A DNA stretch of 64,000 bases from UBA1413 sp964461455. Lineage in GTDB: Bacteria > Bacteroidota > Bacteroidia > Bacteroidales > Prolixibacteraceae. The notes under the pieces were generated by a model that did no database searches, was not told the origin of the DNA, and saw nothing but the letters and a program-made list of their open reading frames with translations. Location of the stretch: contig CAYWUJ010000004.1 in the NCBI GenBank assembly GCA_964461455.1, positions 1 to 64,000 on the forward strand, given 5' to 3'. Below are positions 18,150 to 26,786 of this stretch, piece by piece (the first letter of the stretch is position 1; each line of letters starts with the position of its first letter). The translations under genes and the position numbers were made by a program.

Positions 18150-18221
18150 TAGCCTCACCGGGAATCGAACCTGGATTTACGGTTTAGGAAACCGCCGTTC
18201 TATCCGTTGAACTATGAGGCC
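18150..18221 (-). tRNA. tRNA-Arg (anticodon CCT)
   Basis: The minus strand folds as a 72-nt cloverleaf without encoded CCA. The acceptor arm is GGCCTCA/TGAGGCT with a G-T first pair, followed by T8-A9 and a D arm GTTC/GAAC with a GG-containing loop. The anticodon arm is GCGGT/ACCGT with loop TTCCTAA, giving anticodon CCT (codon AGG, Arg). The variable loop is short, and the T arm is CCAGG/CCCGG around TTCGATT. The middle pair of the T stem is an A-C mismatch. The discriminator base is A. Confidence 0.92.
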
Positions 18222-18328
18222 CTGTTTTGCAGTGCAAAATGCGGGGCAAAAATAGGAAATTAAGGGTTAGCCTCCAATACTCCGGGAAAATATTTATCAG
18301 GGCCTTCCGTTGTGGCTGGCTTTCAGCA

Positions 18329-18360
18329 AGCCGCCCTGCCTGATAACAGGCAGGGCGGCT
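18329..18360 (-). terminator. Very stable hairpin after the Spy-like gene
   Basis: A perfect 14-bp GC-rich inverted repeat (AGCCGCCCTGCCTG, loop ATAA, CAGGCAGGGCGGCT) ends the ECF/Spy cluster 30 bp after the last stop. On the minus strand it has no T tract after it, so it may act as a 3' stabiliser or an imperfect terminator. Apart from this hairpin, the tRNA and the terminator, I see no gene in 18062-18390. Confidence 0.55.
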
Positions 18361-18390
18361 GAGCAAAAAGGGCTCCCCGGCGTTCAGGGA

Positions 18391-18822
18391 TTACCAGCGT
18401 CCACGGCCACCACGACCGCCGCCCTGGAATCCATTCCCGCGGCCACCGCCACCCCTGCGGGCGTAGTTACCCTGACCCTGACGTGACTGGATATTGTCAA
18501 AGACCACCTTCTGCTCTTCGTTGAGCAAATTACGCACCTTATCACGGTGGGCATTCACCTTCTCATCCACGGCCGTCTGATAGGCATCCCTGGTGGTGTA
18601 ATTTCCTGACTTTCTCCGCTCGGCACGCATGGCATCCATGTCACTGCGGTGATTCTTCTCAAGGGCCGTAATCTCCGTTTTCTGCTTTTCCGTCAGTCCG
18701 GGAATTCCCTCGCAGCAGGAATAGTTACCCGCCCGATTACCCCTCTGGGCATAGGCACTTCCGCTCACCATCATGATGAGGGCCATTAACAAACCTGTAA
18801 TAATCCATTTTTTTGTTTTCAT
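18391..18822 (-). CDS. Spy/CpxP-like periplasmic protein with RG-rich tail
   Basis: Read from ATG 18822 the protein has 143 residues. It has a signal peptide (MKTKKWIITGLLMALIMMVSGSAYAQ) and a helical middle. LTEKQKTEITALEKNHRSDM and LLNEEQKVVFDNIQ in that region resemble the LTxxQ repeats of Spy/CpxP-type envelope chaperones. The last 30 residues are almost only Gly and Arg (for example RGGGGRGNGFQGGGRG). Cys residues near 36-37 (SCCEGIPG) could bind metal. It is the last gene of the sigma/anti-sigma/sensor cluster and is probably a target of that system. The chaperone role is inferred from the family. Confidence 0.68.
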   Translation of the reverse strand: MKTKKWIITGLLMALIMMVSGSAYAQRGNRAGNYSCCEGIPGLTEKQKTEITALEKNHRSDMDAMRAERRKSGNYTTRDAYQTAVDEKVNAHRDKVRNLLNEEQKVVFDNIQSRQGQGNYARRGGGGRGNGFQGGGRGGRGRW

Positions 18823-18879
18823 GATCAAATGTTTAATGATTAATGTTTAAATGTTGTTATAACGATTTTAGAAAATTCT

Positions 18880-19428
18880 TCACTTCCCGGTTGGCTGTGG
18901 GGCATTTTCCCACCCCCTTCCTCTGCGGCGGCCTCTTTCGGCCGGGGCCGGCTCCTCGGTCCGCACCATTTTCAGGAAAATTCCGTCGAGTTTCTCCTTC
19001 TGTTCGGGGGTGCAGTTTTCCCGCATGGAGAGGTAGTAGCCTACGGTGAGGTTTTTCAGCTCTTCATGTTTCCGGCCGATTTCATGGCTGATGTGATAAA
19101 GGGCAGCGCTATCGGGGGAGGCTCCGGTCATCAGGGTGACCATTTCCAGTCTGAGAGCCTCCAGGTCACGGGCGAGGCGGTGGCTGTTCCGGTTATACTC
19201 CCTGGTGGCCTCCCTGAAGCGGACCATCTGTTCAGGGCCGAGGTCCAGCTGGTCACGGAACCATCGTGCTCCCTGTTCTTCTCCCGTAACAGTGGCCTCA
19301 CTGACCGCCGGTTCTGCCGGCTGGCTCCTGCGGGTGTGGTATAACAGCGACCCTATGGTCGTCAGGTTCATGGCAAAAAGGATGATTACCAGCCACACCA
19401 AAATTCTATTTCTTTTCTCTGTTTGCAT
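18880..19428 (-). CDS. Membrane-anchored Spy/CpxP-like sensor protein
   Basis: The 182-residue protein has one N-terminal membrane helix (residues 9-30) and a periplasmic helical domain with two LTxxQ-like stretches (LDLGPEQMVRFREATREYN and ENCTPEQKEKLDGIFL). This resembles CnrX/ZraP/CpxP proteins that sense metal or misfolded protein. The C-terminus is Arg/Gly/Pro-rich. It starts 7 bp after the anti-sigma gene, so the two are coupled. The likely job is to modulate the anti-sigma factor from the periplasm, as CnrX does for CnrY, but that is inference. Confidence 0.7.
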   Translation of the reverse strand: MQTEKRNRILVWLVIILFAMNLTTIGSLLYHTRRSQPAEPAVSEATVTGEEQGARWFRDQLDLGPEQMVRFREATREYNRNSHRLARDLEALRLEMVTLMTGASPDSAALYHISHEIGRKHEELKNLTVGYYLSMRENCTPEQKEKLDGIFLKMVRTEEPAPAERGRRRGRGWENAPQPTGK

Positions 19429-19435
19429 AATATAA

Positions 19436-19858
19436 TCAATCCATCAGGAAATTTTCCAGGGGTTCAGTATTCATTTCATTCATCCAGGGGACCACCTGTT
19501 CAGCGACGATCGGCCGGTCTGCCCCCTTTTCAGGAAGACTGCCCAGGCGAAAACCGCCGTAAATCCCCAGAAGCAGAAGCAGGGAAAAAAGTGCAGGCTG
19601 CAGGATCACCCTCCATCCTGAGGTGATCCCAGCATCCTTTTCACGATCGATGCGGGCTTTCACCCGGGTGTAAAACCACGGATCGGGCTCCGTAACGGCT
19701 TCATCGCCTGCCCATGCCATAGTATCGCGAAGAACCTCCAGAAACTCCCGGCAGTCACGGCATACCGCCAGGTGCTCCTCCACCCCCTTCCACTGCTCTG
19801 CAGCCGAAGATCCCTCCAGGTAAGCGATCAGATCCTTATGACACTCTTTGCATTTCAT
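19436..19858 (-). CDS. Zinc-finger anti-sigma factor
   Basis: From ATG 19858 the protein has 140 residues. It starts with a ZAS-type domain: MKCKECHKDLIAYLEG, then EEHLAVCRDCREF, giving the HxxxCxxC motif that marks zinc-binding anti-sigma factors. A single membrane helix (ILQPALFSLLLLLGIYGGF) follows near residue 80, leaving a 40-residue periplasmic tail. It lies 48 bp after the ECF sigma gene and should hold that sigma factor inactive at the inner membrane. An upstream TTG would add 13 residues that do not fit the family. Confidence 0.88.
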   Translation of the reverse strand: MKCKECHKDLIAYLEGSSAAEQWKGVEEHLAVCRDCREFLEVLRDTMAWAGDEAVTEPDPWFYTRVKARIDREKDAGITSGWRVILQPALFSLLLLLGIYGGFRLGSLPEKGADRPIVAEQVVPWMNEMNTEPLENFLMD

Positions 19859-19906
19859 TTTGTATACCTTTAATGGTTTGACACATTCATTTTCCAAAGC
19901 CTTCGC

Positions 19907-20512
19907 TCAAAGGCACCCCTTTTTGTAACAAGCCCACAGTTTCTTCTGAAGGTTCATGCGGGCACGCTGAAGCAATGACTCCACCCCGGGGATGGTGTTT
20001 CCCATGATTTCAGCCACCTCACGGGTGGAAAAATCCTCGATCCTGCTGAGGATAAAAGCCTTTTTCTGGTTCTCGGGGAGAGCATCAATGGCTTCATGAA
20101 GCCTCTGCTTCCTCTGCTTCTCCTCCAGTTGCGCAGAAGGAAGGGAAGCTGTGGTTCCTGCGCCCTCCGCCTCCTGCGGGGTGCCGGTCAGTTTCTCAAG
20201 GGGCAGAAGCCATTTGCGCCGCTGTTTGCTGCGCACATGGTTCAGCGACTTATTCACGGCAATGCGGTAAATCCAGGTGAACAGCTTTGCGTCGGCGCGG
20301 AATCTCCCCACCGACCGGTACACCTCCACATAGACTTCCTGGGCGATATCCTCGGCATCCTCCCTGTCGCGAACGATCTCACGGCAAATGGATCTCACCC
20401 TCACCTGGCTGGAATCCACCAACTCCCGGAAGACCCTCTCATCCCCCTTTTTTAATAATGCTATAATCTCCTCTTCCTTCATTCCGCGGATTAGGTCACG
20501 TAAATTACTCAT
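19907..20512 (-). CDS. ECF-type RNA polymerase sigma factor
   Basis: The 201-residue protein (ATG 20512; alternative ATG 20482) contains a sigma region 2 with DREDAEDIAQEVYVEVYRSV and FTWIYRIAVNKSLNHVRSKQ, and a region 4 helix-turn-helix: LPENQKKAFILSRIEDFS, then TREVAEIMGNTIPGVESLLQ. Region 3 is absent, as in ECF sigmas. It is the first gene of a four-gene minus-strand cluster with an anti-sigma factor and two Spy-like proteins, and would activate an envelope-stress regulon once released. No exact house-keeping -7 motif was seen upstream, consistent with possible autoregulation. Confidence 0.93.
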   Translation of the reverse strand: MSNLRDLIRGMKEEEIIALLKKGDERVFRELVDSSQVRVRSICREIVRDREDAEDIAQEVYVEVYRSVGRFRADAKLFTWIYRIAVNKSLNHVRSKQRRKWLLPLEKLTGTPQEAEGAGTTASLPSAQLEEKQRKQRLHEAIDALPENQKKAFILSRIEDFSTREVAEIMGNTIPGVESLLQRARMNLQKKLWACYKKGCL

Positions 20513-20631
20513 AAGACACGGCAACCCAAAAAAACCAGCGGAAAAAATTTTACGGTCCCTTTCCGGCTCCTCCATATATTACCAATGGATTAAAAAGCCG
20601 GGGGAAAACGAGCTTTCACATGGGAAAAGGT

Positions 20632-20639
20632 TATTTTTG
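20632..20639 (+). promoter_or_regulatory. Candidate mutAB -7 element (TATTTTTG)
   Basis: Exact TAnnTTTG match 25 bp before the mutA ATG at 20665. A TTTC at 20612-20615 could be a weak -33. The motif supports ATG 20665, because the longer frame from 20620 would begin upstream of this promoter. Confidence 0.45.
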
Positions 20640-20664
20640 TGGCCTGAACTTCAACAAAACAGAT

Positions 20665-22539
20665 ATGACAAAAACTAATGAGAGACTTTTCTCCGATTTT
20701 CCGGAAGTGACCACCCAGCAGTGGGAAGAGAAAATTACTGCCGACCTGAAGGGAAAAGATTATGAAAAATCTCTGGTATGGCGCACCAACGAAGGTTTTT
20801 CCGTAAAACCCTATTACCGTGCCGAAGACCTGGAGGGGCTTTCCTTTTCCGACGCCCTTCCCGGGGAATTTCCCTACACCAGGGGAAATGAGACCTTTAA
20901 CAGCTGGCTGATCAGGCAGGACATTGTGGTCACCGACTTTGCAGAAGCCAACAAAAAAGCCCTGGAGATCCTGGGAAAGGGAGTCAACTCGCTGGGGTTC
21001 ATCTTTGACTGTTCGGCGAGGCCGGCAGCTGAAGATCTCGGAATTCTGCTGAAGGATATCTGTCTGGAAGCTGCGGAGGTCAATTTCGGTTGTTCCTGCG
21101 GTAATTGTGATGTGACGGGAGCCTTTGCCTCACTGGTAAATCAGGGGCCCTGGAAGGTCACAGCGGTGAAGGCCTCCGCCAATAATGATCCTCTCTGCAT
21201 ACTGATGCTCAAGGGGCGTTTTGAAGAAGGCGGTGAAGAGGAGGCCTTTGGCCGGCTGGCCGGTCTGGCCAGAACAGGTGGTTCTCTTCCGCAGTTCCGC
21301 ACCGTGGGGGTAAACGGCAAGTTCTTCGGCAACAGTGGTTCTTCCATCGTGCAGGAGCTGGCCTATTCCCTCAGCATGGGGGCCGGGTACCTCACACGTC
21401 TGACCGCCGCAGGCCTGACCCCCGATGAGGCCGCCGCAGCCATCAAGTTTAACTTCAGCATCAGCAACAGCTATTTCATGGAGGTCGCCAGGCTGAGAGC
21501 CGGAAGATACCTCTGGGCCCAAATGGTCAGGGCCTTCGGGGCCACCGACCCCCAAAACATGAAAATGATCGTCCACAGCGAAACGGGAATGTTCAACAAA
21601 ACCGTTTATGACCCCTATGTCAACCTGCTGCGCACCCAAACCGAAGCCATGTCGGCAGCCCTCGGGGGTGCCCACTCCATCACCGTGCTTCCCTTCGACG
21701 GACTGTTCAGGAACCCTTCCGATTTTTCGGAAAGGATCGCCCGGAACCAGCAGATACTCCTTAAGGAGGAGTCTTACATCGACAAGGTGACCGACGCCGC
21801 CGGAGGCTCCTATTATATAGAAAACCTCACCGCCGCCATCATTGACCAGGCCTGGAAACTCTTCCTGGAAACCGAAGAAAAGGGAGGCTTCCTGGCCGCC
21901 CTGCGCGAGGGATTCATTCAGAAGCAAATCAGGGAGATGGCCGCCCGCAGGGACCAGAACATCGCCCTGAGGCGCGAAAACCTCCTGGGAACCAACCAGT
22001 TCCCCAACTTCTCGGAAACCATCAAAGAAGAACTCGGCTCTCCGGTATTTCAGCCTGTTGACCTCACCCTGGAAAATCCTGAGGTAGAGACCCTGAAGCC
22101 ATACCGTGCCGGTCAGAGCTTTGAAACGCTCCGTTATAAAACCGACCAATATGCGCTCAGCCACAAGCGTCCTTCGGCCTTTATGATGACCATGGGGAAC
22201 CTGGCCATGCGTAAGGCACGGGCACAGTTCAGCTGCAACTTCTTCGCCGTTGGCGGCTTCGAAGTGATCGACAACAACGGTTTTTCCTCCCCGGAAGAGG
22301 GTTTGGCAGCCGCACGCCAGGCAGGTTCGGAAATCATCGTCCTCTGCAGTTCCGATGAGGAATATGCTGAAATCGTCGCCGCTCTTTTGCCCCTGCTGAA
22401 ACCTGGGGAGATCCTGGTGATCGCCGGCAATCCCGCCTGCCGGGCCAACCTGGAAGCCATGGGAGTCCACCGGTTCATCCATGTCAGGTCCAACCTGCTC
22501 GACGAGCTGAAGAATTACCAGAAATCACTGAACATTTAA
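20665..22539 (+). CDS. mutA: Methylmalonyl-CoA mutase small subunit
   Basis: The 624-residue protein matches the small (beta, MutA) subunit of the heterodimeric mutase. It has a TIM-barrel part (YYRAEDLEGLSF, FGATDPQNMKMIVHSET, DAAGGSYYIENLTAAI) and a C-terminal flavodoxin-like domain. The DxHxxG cobalamin motif is missing from that domain, as expected for the non-catalytic subunit. The frame extends to 20620, but ATG 20665 gives the normal N-terminus (FPEVTTQQWEEKITADLKGK). The large-subunit gene starts 34 bp after its stop. With MutB it interconverts succinyl-CoA and methylmalonyl-CoA in the propionate pathway. Confidence 0.95.
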   Translation: MTKTNERLFSDFPEVTTQQWEEKITADLKGKDYEKSLVWRTNEGFSVKPYYRAEDLEGLSFSDALPGEFPYTRGNETFNSWLIRQDIVVTDFAEANKKALEILGKGVNSLGFIFDCSARPAAEDLGILLKDICLEAAEVNFGCSCGNCDVTGAFASLVNQGPWKVTAVKASANNDPLCILMLKGRFEEGGEEEAFGRLAGLARTGGSLPQFRTVGVNGKFFGNSGSSIVQELAYSLSMGAGYLTRLTAAGLTPDEAAAAIKFNFSISNSYFMEVARLRAGRYLWAQMVRAFGATDPQNMKMIVHSETGMFNKTVYDPYVNLLRTQTEAMSAALGGAHSITVLPFDGLFRNPSDFSERIARNQQILLKEESYIDKVTDAAGGSYYIENLTAAIIDQAWKLFLETEEKGGFLAALREGFIQKQIREMAARRDQNIALRRENLLGTNQFPNFSETIKEELGSPVFQPVDLTLENPEVETLKPYRAGQSFETLRYKTDQYALSHKRPSAFMMTMGNLAMRKARAQFSCNFFAVGGFEVIDNNGFSSPEEGLAAARQAGSEIIVLCSSDEEYAEIVAALLPLLKPGEILVIAGNPACRANLEAMGVHRFIHVRSNLLDELKNYQKSLNI

Positions 22540-22573
22540 CCCAGGGCGCTGATTGCCGTAAAACTGAAATAAT

Positions 22574-24709
22574 ATGAAACCCGATTTTAAGAATTTGGAT
22601 ATACGAAACAGCAGAGCCGGAAAGACGGCAGCTGCTGCCGGCAGCCACACCTGGATGACCCCTGAGTTGATTCCCGTGAAACCGGTCTACACCAGTGAAG
22701 ACCTCGAAGAAATGGAACACCTCCGCTATGCTGCCGGACTACCGCCCTACCTGCGGGGGCCCTATTCCACCATGTATGTGATGCAGCCGTGGACCATCAG
22801 GCAGTATGCCGGGTTTTCCACCGCCGAAGAGTCAAATGCCTTCTACCGGCGTAACCTGGCAGCAGGCCAGAAAGGCCTTTCCGTGGCCTTTGACCTGGCC
22901 ACCCACAGGGGCTACGACTCAGACCACCCCAGGGTCGTCGGTGACGTGGGCAAAGCCGGTGTCGCCATCGACTCTATCCTCGACATGAAGATCCTCTTTG
23001 ACCAGATCCCGCTCGACAAGATGTCGGTATCGATGACCATGAACGGCGCCGTTCTCCCGGTCCTGGCCTTTTATATCGTCACCGCACTGGAACAGGGAGC
23101 CACCATGGAGCAACTCTCCGGGACCATCCAGAACGATATCCTCAAGGAGTTCATGGTACGGAATACCTACATCTACCCCCCGGACTTCTCGATGCGCATC
23201 ATCGCCGATATCTTTGAGTTCACCTCGCAGCATATGCCCAAGTTCAACTCTATCTCGATTTCGGGATACCATATGCAGGAGGCCGGGGCTACCGCTGACA
23301 TAGAAATGGCTTATACCCTGGCCGACGGACTGGAATATCTCCGCACGGGAGTGAAGGCGGGCCTCGATATCGACGCGTTCGCCCCGCGGCTCTCCTTTTT
23401 CTGGGCGGTGGGAATGAACCACTTCATGGAGATCGCCAAAATGAGGGCCGCCCGCATGATCTGGGCCAAACTGGTCAAACAGTTCAACCCCAAAAACCCG
23501 AAATCGCTGATCCTGCGCACCCACTCACAAACCTCGGGATGGTCGCTGACCGAGCAGGATCCCTTCAACAATGTGGGACGCACTGCCGTTGAGGCCATGG
23601 CGGCAGCCCTGGGGCATACCCAGAGCCTTCACACCAACGCCCTCGACGAAGCCATCGCCCTGCCCACCGACTTCTCGGCACGTATCGCCCGGAACACGCA
23701 GATTTTCATCCAGCAGGAGAGCGAAATCTGCCGGAGCGTGGACCCCTGGGCAGGCTCCTATTACGTGGAGAGCCTCACCCATGAGATCGCCCGCAAAGCC
23801 TGGGACCTTATTGAAGAAGTGGAGAGACTGGGGGGCATGTCAAAGGCGGTAGAGACCGGCATTCCGAAAATGCGTATCGAAGAGGCGGCAGCCCGCACCC
23901 AGGGAAAAATCGACAGTGGCACCCAAATCATCGTGGGAGTCAACAAATACCGGCTGGAAAAGGAAGACCCCATCGACATCCTGGAAATCGACAATACGGC
24001 GGTACGCCTTTCCCAGATCGAAAGACTCAATAAACTCAGGGCTGAACGCAATGAGACGGAAGTGCAGGCCTCCCTGGAAGCCATCACCCGCTGTGCCGCC
24101 ACCGGCGAGGGGAACCTCCTGGAACGGGCGATCGATGCTGCCGGAAAACGGGCATCACTGGGTGAAATCTCCGACGCTTGTGAAAAAGTGGCCGGTCGTT
24201 ACAAAGCTGTCATCAGAACCATTGAAGGAGTGTATAAATCAGAAGCCAACAACAAATCGGAATTCCAGGAAGCCCTGGAACTCGCCCGGAAATTCGCCGA
24301 ACTGGAAGGGCGTCAGCCCCGCATTATGATCGCCAAGATGGGACAGGACGGCCACGACCGCGGAGCCAAAGTGGTGGCCACCGGGTATGCTGACCTGGGA
24401 TTCGACGTCGATATGGGACCCCTCTTCCAAACCCCGGAAGAAGCCGCCAAACAGGCCGTCGAAAATGACGTCCACATTTTGGGAGTCTCTTCCCTGGCCG
24501 CCGGCCATAAAACCCTGGTACCGGCAGTGATCGAAGAACTGAAGAAACTGGGCCGCGAAGACATCATGGTCATCGTCGGCGGTGTCATCCCTTCCCAGGA
24601 CTACCAGTACCTCTACAACGCAGGCGCCGTGGCCATCTTCGGCCCCGGAACCAGCGTCGCCGCAGCCGGCAAAAAGATCCTCGAGATCCTCCTGGCCATG
24701 CACGAATAA
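22574..24709 (+). CDS. mutB: Methylmalonyl-CoA mutase large (catalytic) subunit
   Basis: The 711-residue protein has the MutB barrel (YSTMYVMQPWTIRQYAGF for CoA binding near residues 58-75, AFDLATHRGYDSDHP, RTHSQTSGWSLTEQDP) and the C-terminal B12 domain. There GQDGHDRGAKV supplies the cobalt ligand H594, followed by GVSSLAAGH and VIVGGVIPSQD. All catalytic landmarks I can recognise are present, so it should be active with adenosylcobalamin. It follows mutA directly, and a strong terminator lies 45 bp after its stop. The usual GTPase chaperone gene (meaB) and the epimerase are not in the window. Confidence 0.97.
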   Translation: MKPDFKNLDIRNSRAGKTAAAAGSHTWMTPELIPVKPVYTSEDLEEMEHLRYAAGLPPYLRGPYSTMYVMQPWTIRQYAGFSTAEESNAFYRRNLAAGQKGLSVAFDLATHRGYDSDHPRVVGDVGKAGVAIDSILDMKILFDQIPLDKMSVSMTMNGAVLPVLAFYIVTALEQGATMEQLSGTIQNDILKEFMVRNTYIYPPDFSMRIIADIFEFTSQHMPKFNSISISGYHMQEAGATADIEMAYTLADGLEYLRTGVKAGLDIDAFAPRLSFFWAVGMNHFMEIAKMRAARMIWAKLVKQFNPKNPKSLILRTHSQTSGWSLTEQDPFNNVGRTAVEAMAAALGHTQSLHTNALDEAIALPTDFSARIARNTQIFIQQESEICRSVDPWAGSYYVESLTHEIARKAWDLIEEVERLGGMSKAVETGIPKMRIEEAAARTQGKIDSGTQIIVGVNKYRLEKEDPIDILEIDNTAVRLSQIERLNKLRAERNETEVQASLEAITRCAATGEGNLLERAIDAAGKRASLGEISDACEKVAGRYKAVIRTIEGVYKSEANNKSEFQEALELARKFAELEGRQPRIMIAKMGQDGHDRGAKVVATGYADLGFDVDMGPLFQTPEEAAKQAVENDVHILGVSSLAAGHKTLVPAVIEELKKLGREDIMVIVGGVIPSQDYQYLYNAGAVAIFGPGTSVAAAGKKILEILLAMHE

Positions 24710-24754
24710 TATTAAGGTTTTAAGGAACGGCCTCCTGAAGGCAGCCTCGTAGAC

Positions 24755-24784
24755 AGGCCGGTTATTTTACCGGCCTTTTTTTTT
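24755..24784 (+). terminator. Rho-independent terminator of mutAB
   Basis: Perfect 8-bp stem AGGCCGGT/ACCGGCCT around TATTTT, followed by nine T residues. Confidence 0.9.
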
Positions 24785-25040
24785 GGCCATACCTCCCCAT
24801 CATCCCTTCATTCCGGTCGGTCTTCAAAAATGGGGATAGAATTTTTTAACAGCCCGGACCAAAGTCAAAAACAATGCCGCTCTGCGAGGGATATTTTTTG
24901 TTCAATCCTCTCATTTTCCGGTTTCCGTTTTTTTTATGAATCCAAAATTGATACTTTTGAAACCAGGCAACCCTCCGGCGTAAAATGCCAGGTTGCCCAA
25001 ACATAAAACGTTGATTTTTATCCTATTATAACTTAACCAT
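24785..25040 (+). promoter_or_regulatory. Leader region of the acyl-CoA ligase gene: -7 element and hairpin
   Basis: This noncoding stretch has TACTTTTG at 24952-24959 (exact TAnnTTTG). Just downstream is an inverted repeat GGCAACC (24966-24972)/GGTTGCC (24991-24997) with a small inner GGC/GCC stem, so the transcript would start with a hairpin and about 40 nt more before the ATG at 25041. I see no gene in it and no known riboswitch pattern. Confidence 0.4.
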
Positions 25041-26681
25041 ATGATAACAACAGATCTGGCGCAGCTTTATGAAAAACCTTTTTTGGCCCATTGGGATGAA
25101 CTGGTTTTTTCTGATTTTGATGGTGGTGATTTCACCTACGCGGAAGTCGCGGAAATGATCAAATCACTGCAACTTTTCTACCAGGTATCCGGCATCAAAA
25201 AAGGGGACAAGATTGCAGTTTTAGGAAGAAACTCAGCCCGCTGGGGGACGACCTTCCTTTCGGTTCTGACTTCCGGTGCAGTCATCGTCCCCGTGTTACC
25301 CGACTTCAGTGTGACCGACACGAACCACATCCTGAACCACTCAGAGTCTAAAATTGTATTTGCCCAGAAATCGCTGATTGACAAGATTGACCTGAAAAAG
25401 GCCACCGGTGTGGAAACGGTCATCGTGCTCGACAACTTCACCGTTCATTCCTCCAAGGATCCCGATGCAGCCACCAAGCTGACCGATGCCTTCGGCTATT
25501 ACAAAAAATACAGGGACACCATCAAGGAGCTCAATTTTTACAAATGGGAAAGCGAAGAGTGTTGCATTATCTCCTATACATCGGGAACATCGGGGTTCAC
25601 CAAAGGGGTCATGATCCCGGAACGGAGCCTGGTGTCCAACATCGTGTATGCACAGGAGAATATGCCCTTAAAGGCCGGTCATAAGATCGTCTCCTTTCTC
25701 CCCATGGCCCATGTGTACGGTCTGCTCTTTGAATTTCTCTTTCCCGTCACCCTGGGATGCCACATCTCATTCCTGGCCAAAATGCCCTCACCGCAGGTGA
25801 TCACCCAGGCCTTCGGCAAGGTAAAGCCGCACCTGATCCTGTCGGTTCCCCTGATCATCGAGAAAATATACAAGAAAAGGATCCTTCCCACCCTTGAAAA
25901 ACCGGTGATGAAAGTGGCCCTGGCCATTCCGGGGATTTCGGGGTTGATTCTGAAAAAAGTAAGGGAAAAAATGATCGAGACCTTCGGCGGCCGCTTCATT
26001 GAGATTGTCATCGGCGGGGCCCCGCTGAGCGCCGATGTGGAGAAATTTTTCAAAAGGATCCATTTTCCGTTTACCATTGGATACGGAATGACCGAATGTG
26101 GCCCCCTGGTCAGCTACGCAGCATGGAACAAGACCATGCCCTCCTCCGCTGGTAAACTGGTCGACCGCATGGAAATGCGCATCGATTCGGAAGATCCTTT
26201 TCAGGTGGTGGGCGAAATCCAGGTAAAAGGCGATAATGTCATGCTGGGATATTATAAAAATGAACAGGCCACCAAAGAAGCCTTCACGGAAGACGGATGG
26301 CTCCGTACCGGCGACCTGGGGATCACCGATGCCAACCAGTTCATCTACATTCGCGGCCGCTCCAAGAATATGATCCTCGGCCCTTCGGGACAGAACATCT
26401 ATCCCGAAGAGATAGAAGCCAAGCTCAACAATCTCCCCTACATAGCCGAATGTGTGGTCATTGACCGGAATCACAAACTGGTGGCCCTGGTCTATCCCGA
26501 TTATGAAGCCATGAAAACCGACGGCACAGAGGAATCGCAACTTTCCCATATCATGAATGAAAACCTGAAAAAACTGAACCACGAGTTACCGAAATACGAA
26601 AATGTCACGGAAGTTCAGCTGGTGAAGGAAGAGTTTGAAAAAACCCCCAAGAAAAACATCAAAAGGTACAAGTACATGTAG
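25041..26681 (+). CDS. AMP-forming acyl-CoA ligase (long-chain fatty acid type)
   Basis: The 546-residue protein is an ANL-superfamily adenylating enzyme. It has the P-loop IISYTSGTSGFTKGVM (from about residue 175), GYGMTECGPLVSY, GWLRTGDLG, and a C-terminal NMILGPSGQNIYPEEIEAKL and KTPKKNIKRYKY with the catalytic lysine region. The overall form resembles FadD15-type long-chain acyl-CoA synthetases more than acetyl-CoA synthetases. It would activate a fatty or aromatic acid with ATP and CoA. The gene stands alone behind its own promoter and leader. Confidence 0.9.
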   Translation: MITTDLAQLYEKPFLAHWDELVFSDFDGGDFTYAEVAEMIKSLQLFYQVSGIKKGDKIAVLGRNSARWGTTFLSVLTSGAVIVPVLPDFSVTDTNHILNHSESKIVFAQKSLIDKIDLKKATGVETVIVLDNFTVHSSKDPDAATKLTDAFGYYKKYRDTIKELNFYKWESEECCIISYTSGTSGFTKGVMIPERSLVSNIVYAQENMPLKAGHKIVSFLPMAHVYGLLFEFLFPVTLGCHISFLAKMPSPQVITQAFGKVKPHLILSVPLIIEKIYKKRILPTLEKPVMKVALAIPGISGLILKKVREKMIETFGGRFIEIVIGGAPLSADVEKFFKRIHFPFTIGYGMTECGPLVSYAAWNKTMPSSAGKLVDRMEMRIDSEDPFQVVGEIQVKGDNVMLGYYKNEQATKEAFTEDGWLRTGDLGITDANQFIYIRGRSKNMILGPSGQNIYPEEIEAKLNNLPYIAECVVIDRNHKLVALVYPDYEAMKTDGTEESQLSHIMNENLKKLNHELPKYENVTEVQLVKEEFEKTPKKNIKRYKYM

Positions 26682-26786
26682 GGTCACGACCATTTTCCTT
26701 CGCCCTGTGATACGCAAAATATAGGGTTCAGGAAAAACCGTATCTTTATCTCCGGAACTCTGTGAAGGTTTTAAAAATCCGGAAAG

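Noticed and set aside
21130..22482. 450-codon minus-strand frame inside mutA
   Set aside because: It is entirely within a strongly conserved enzyme gene and rich in Gly/His/Val typical of antisense frames.
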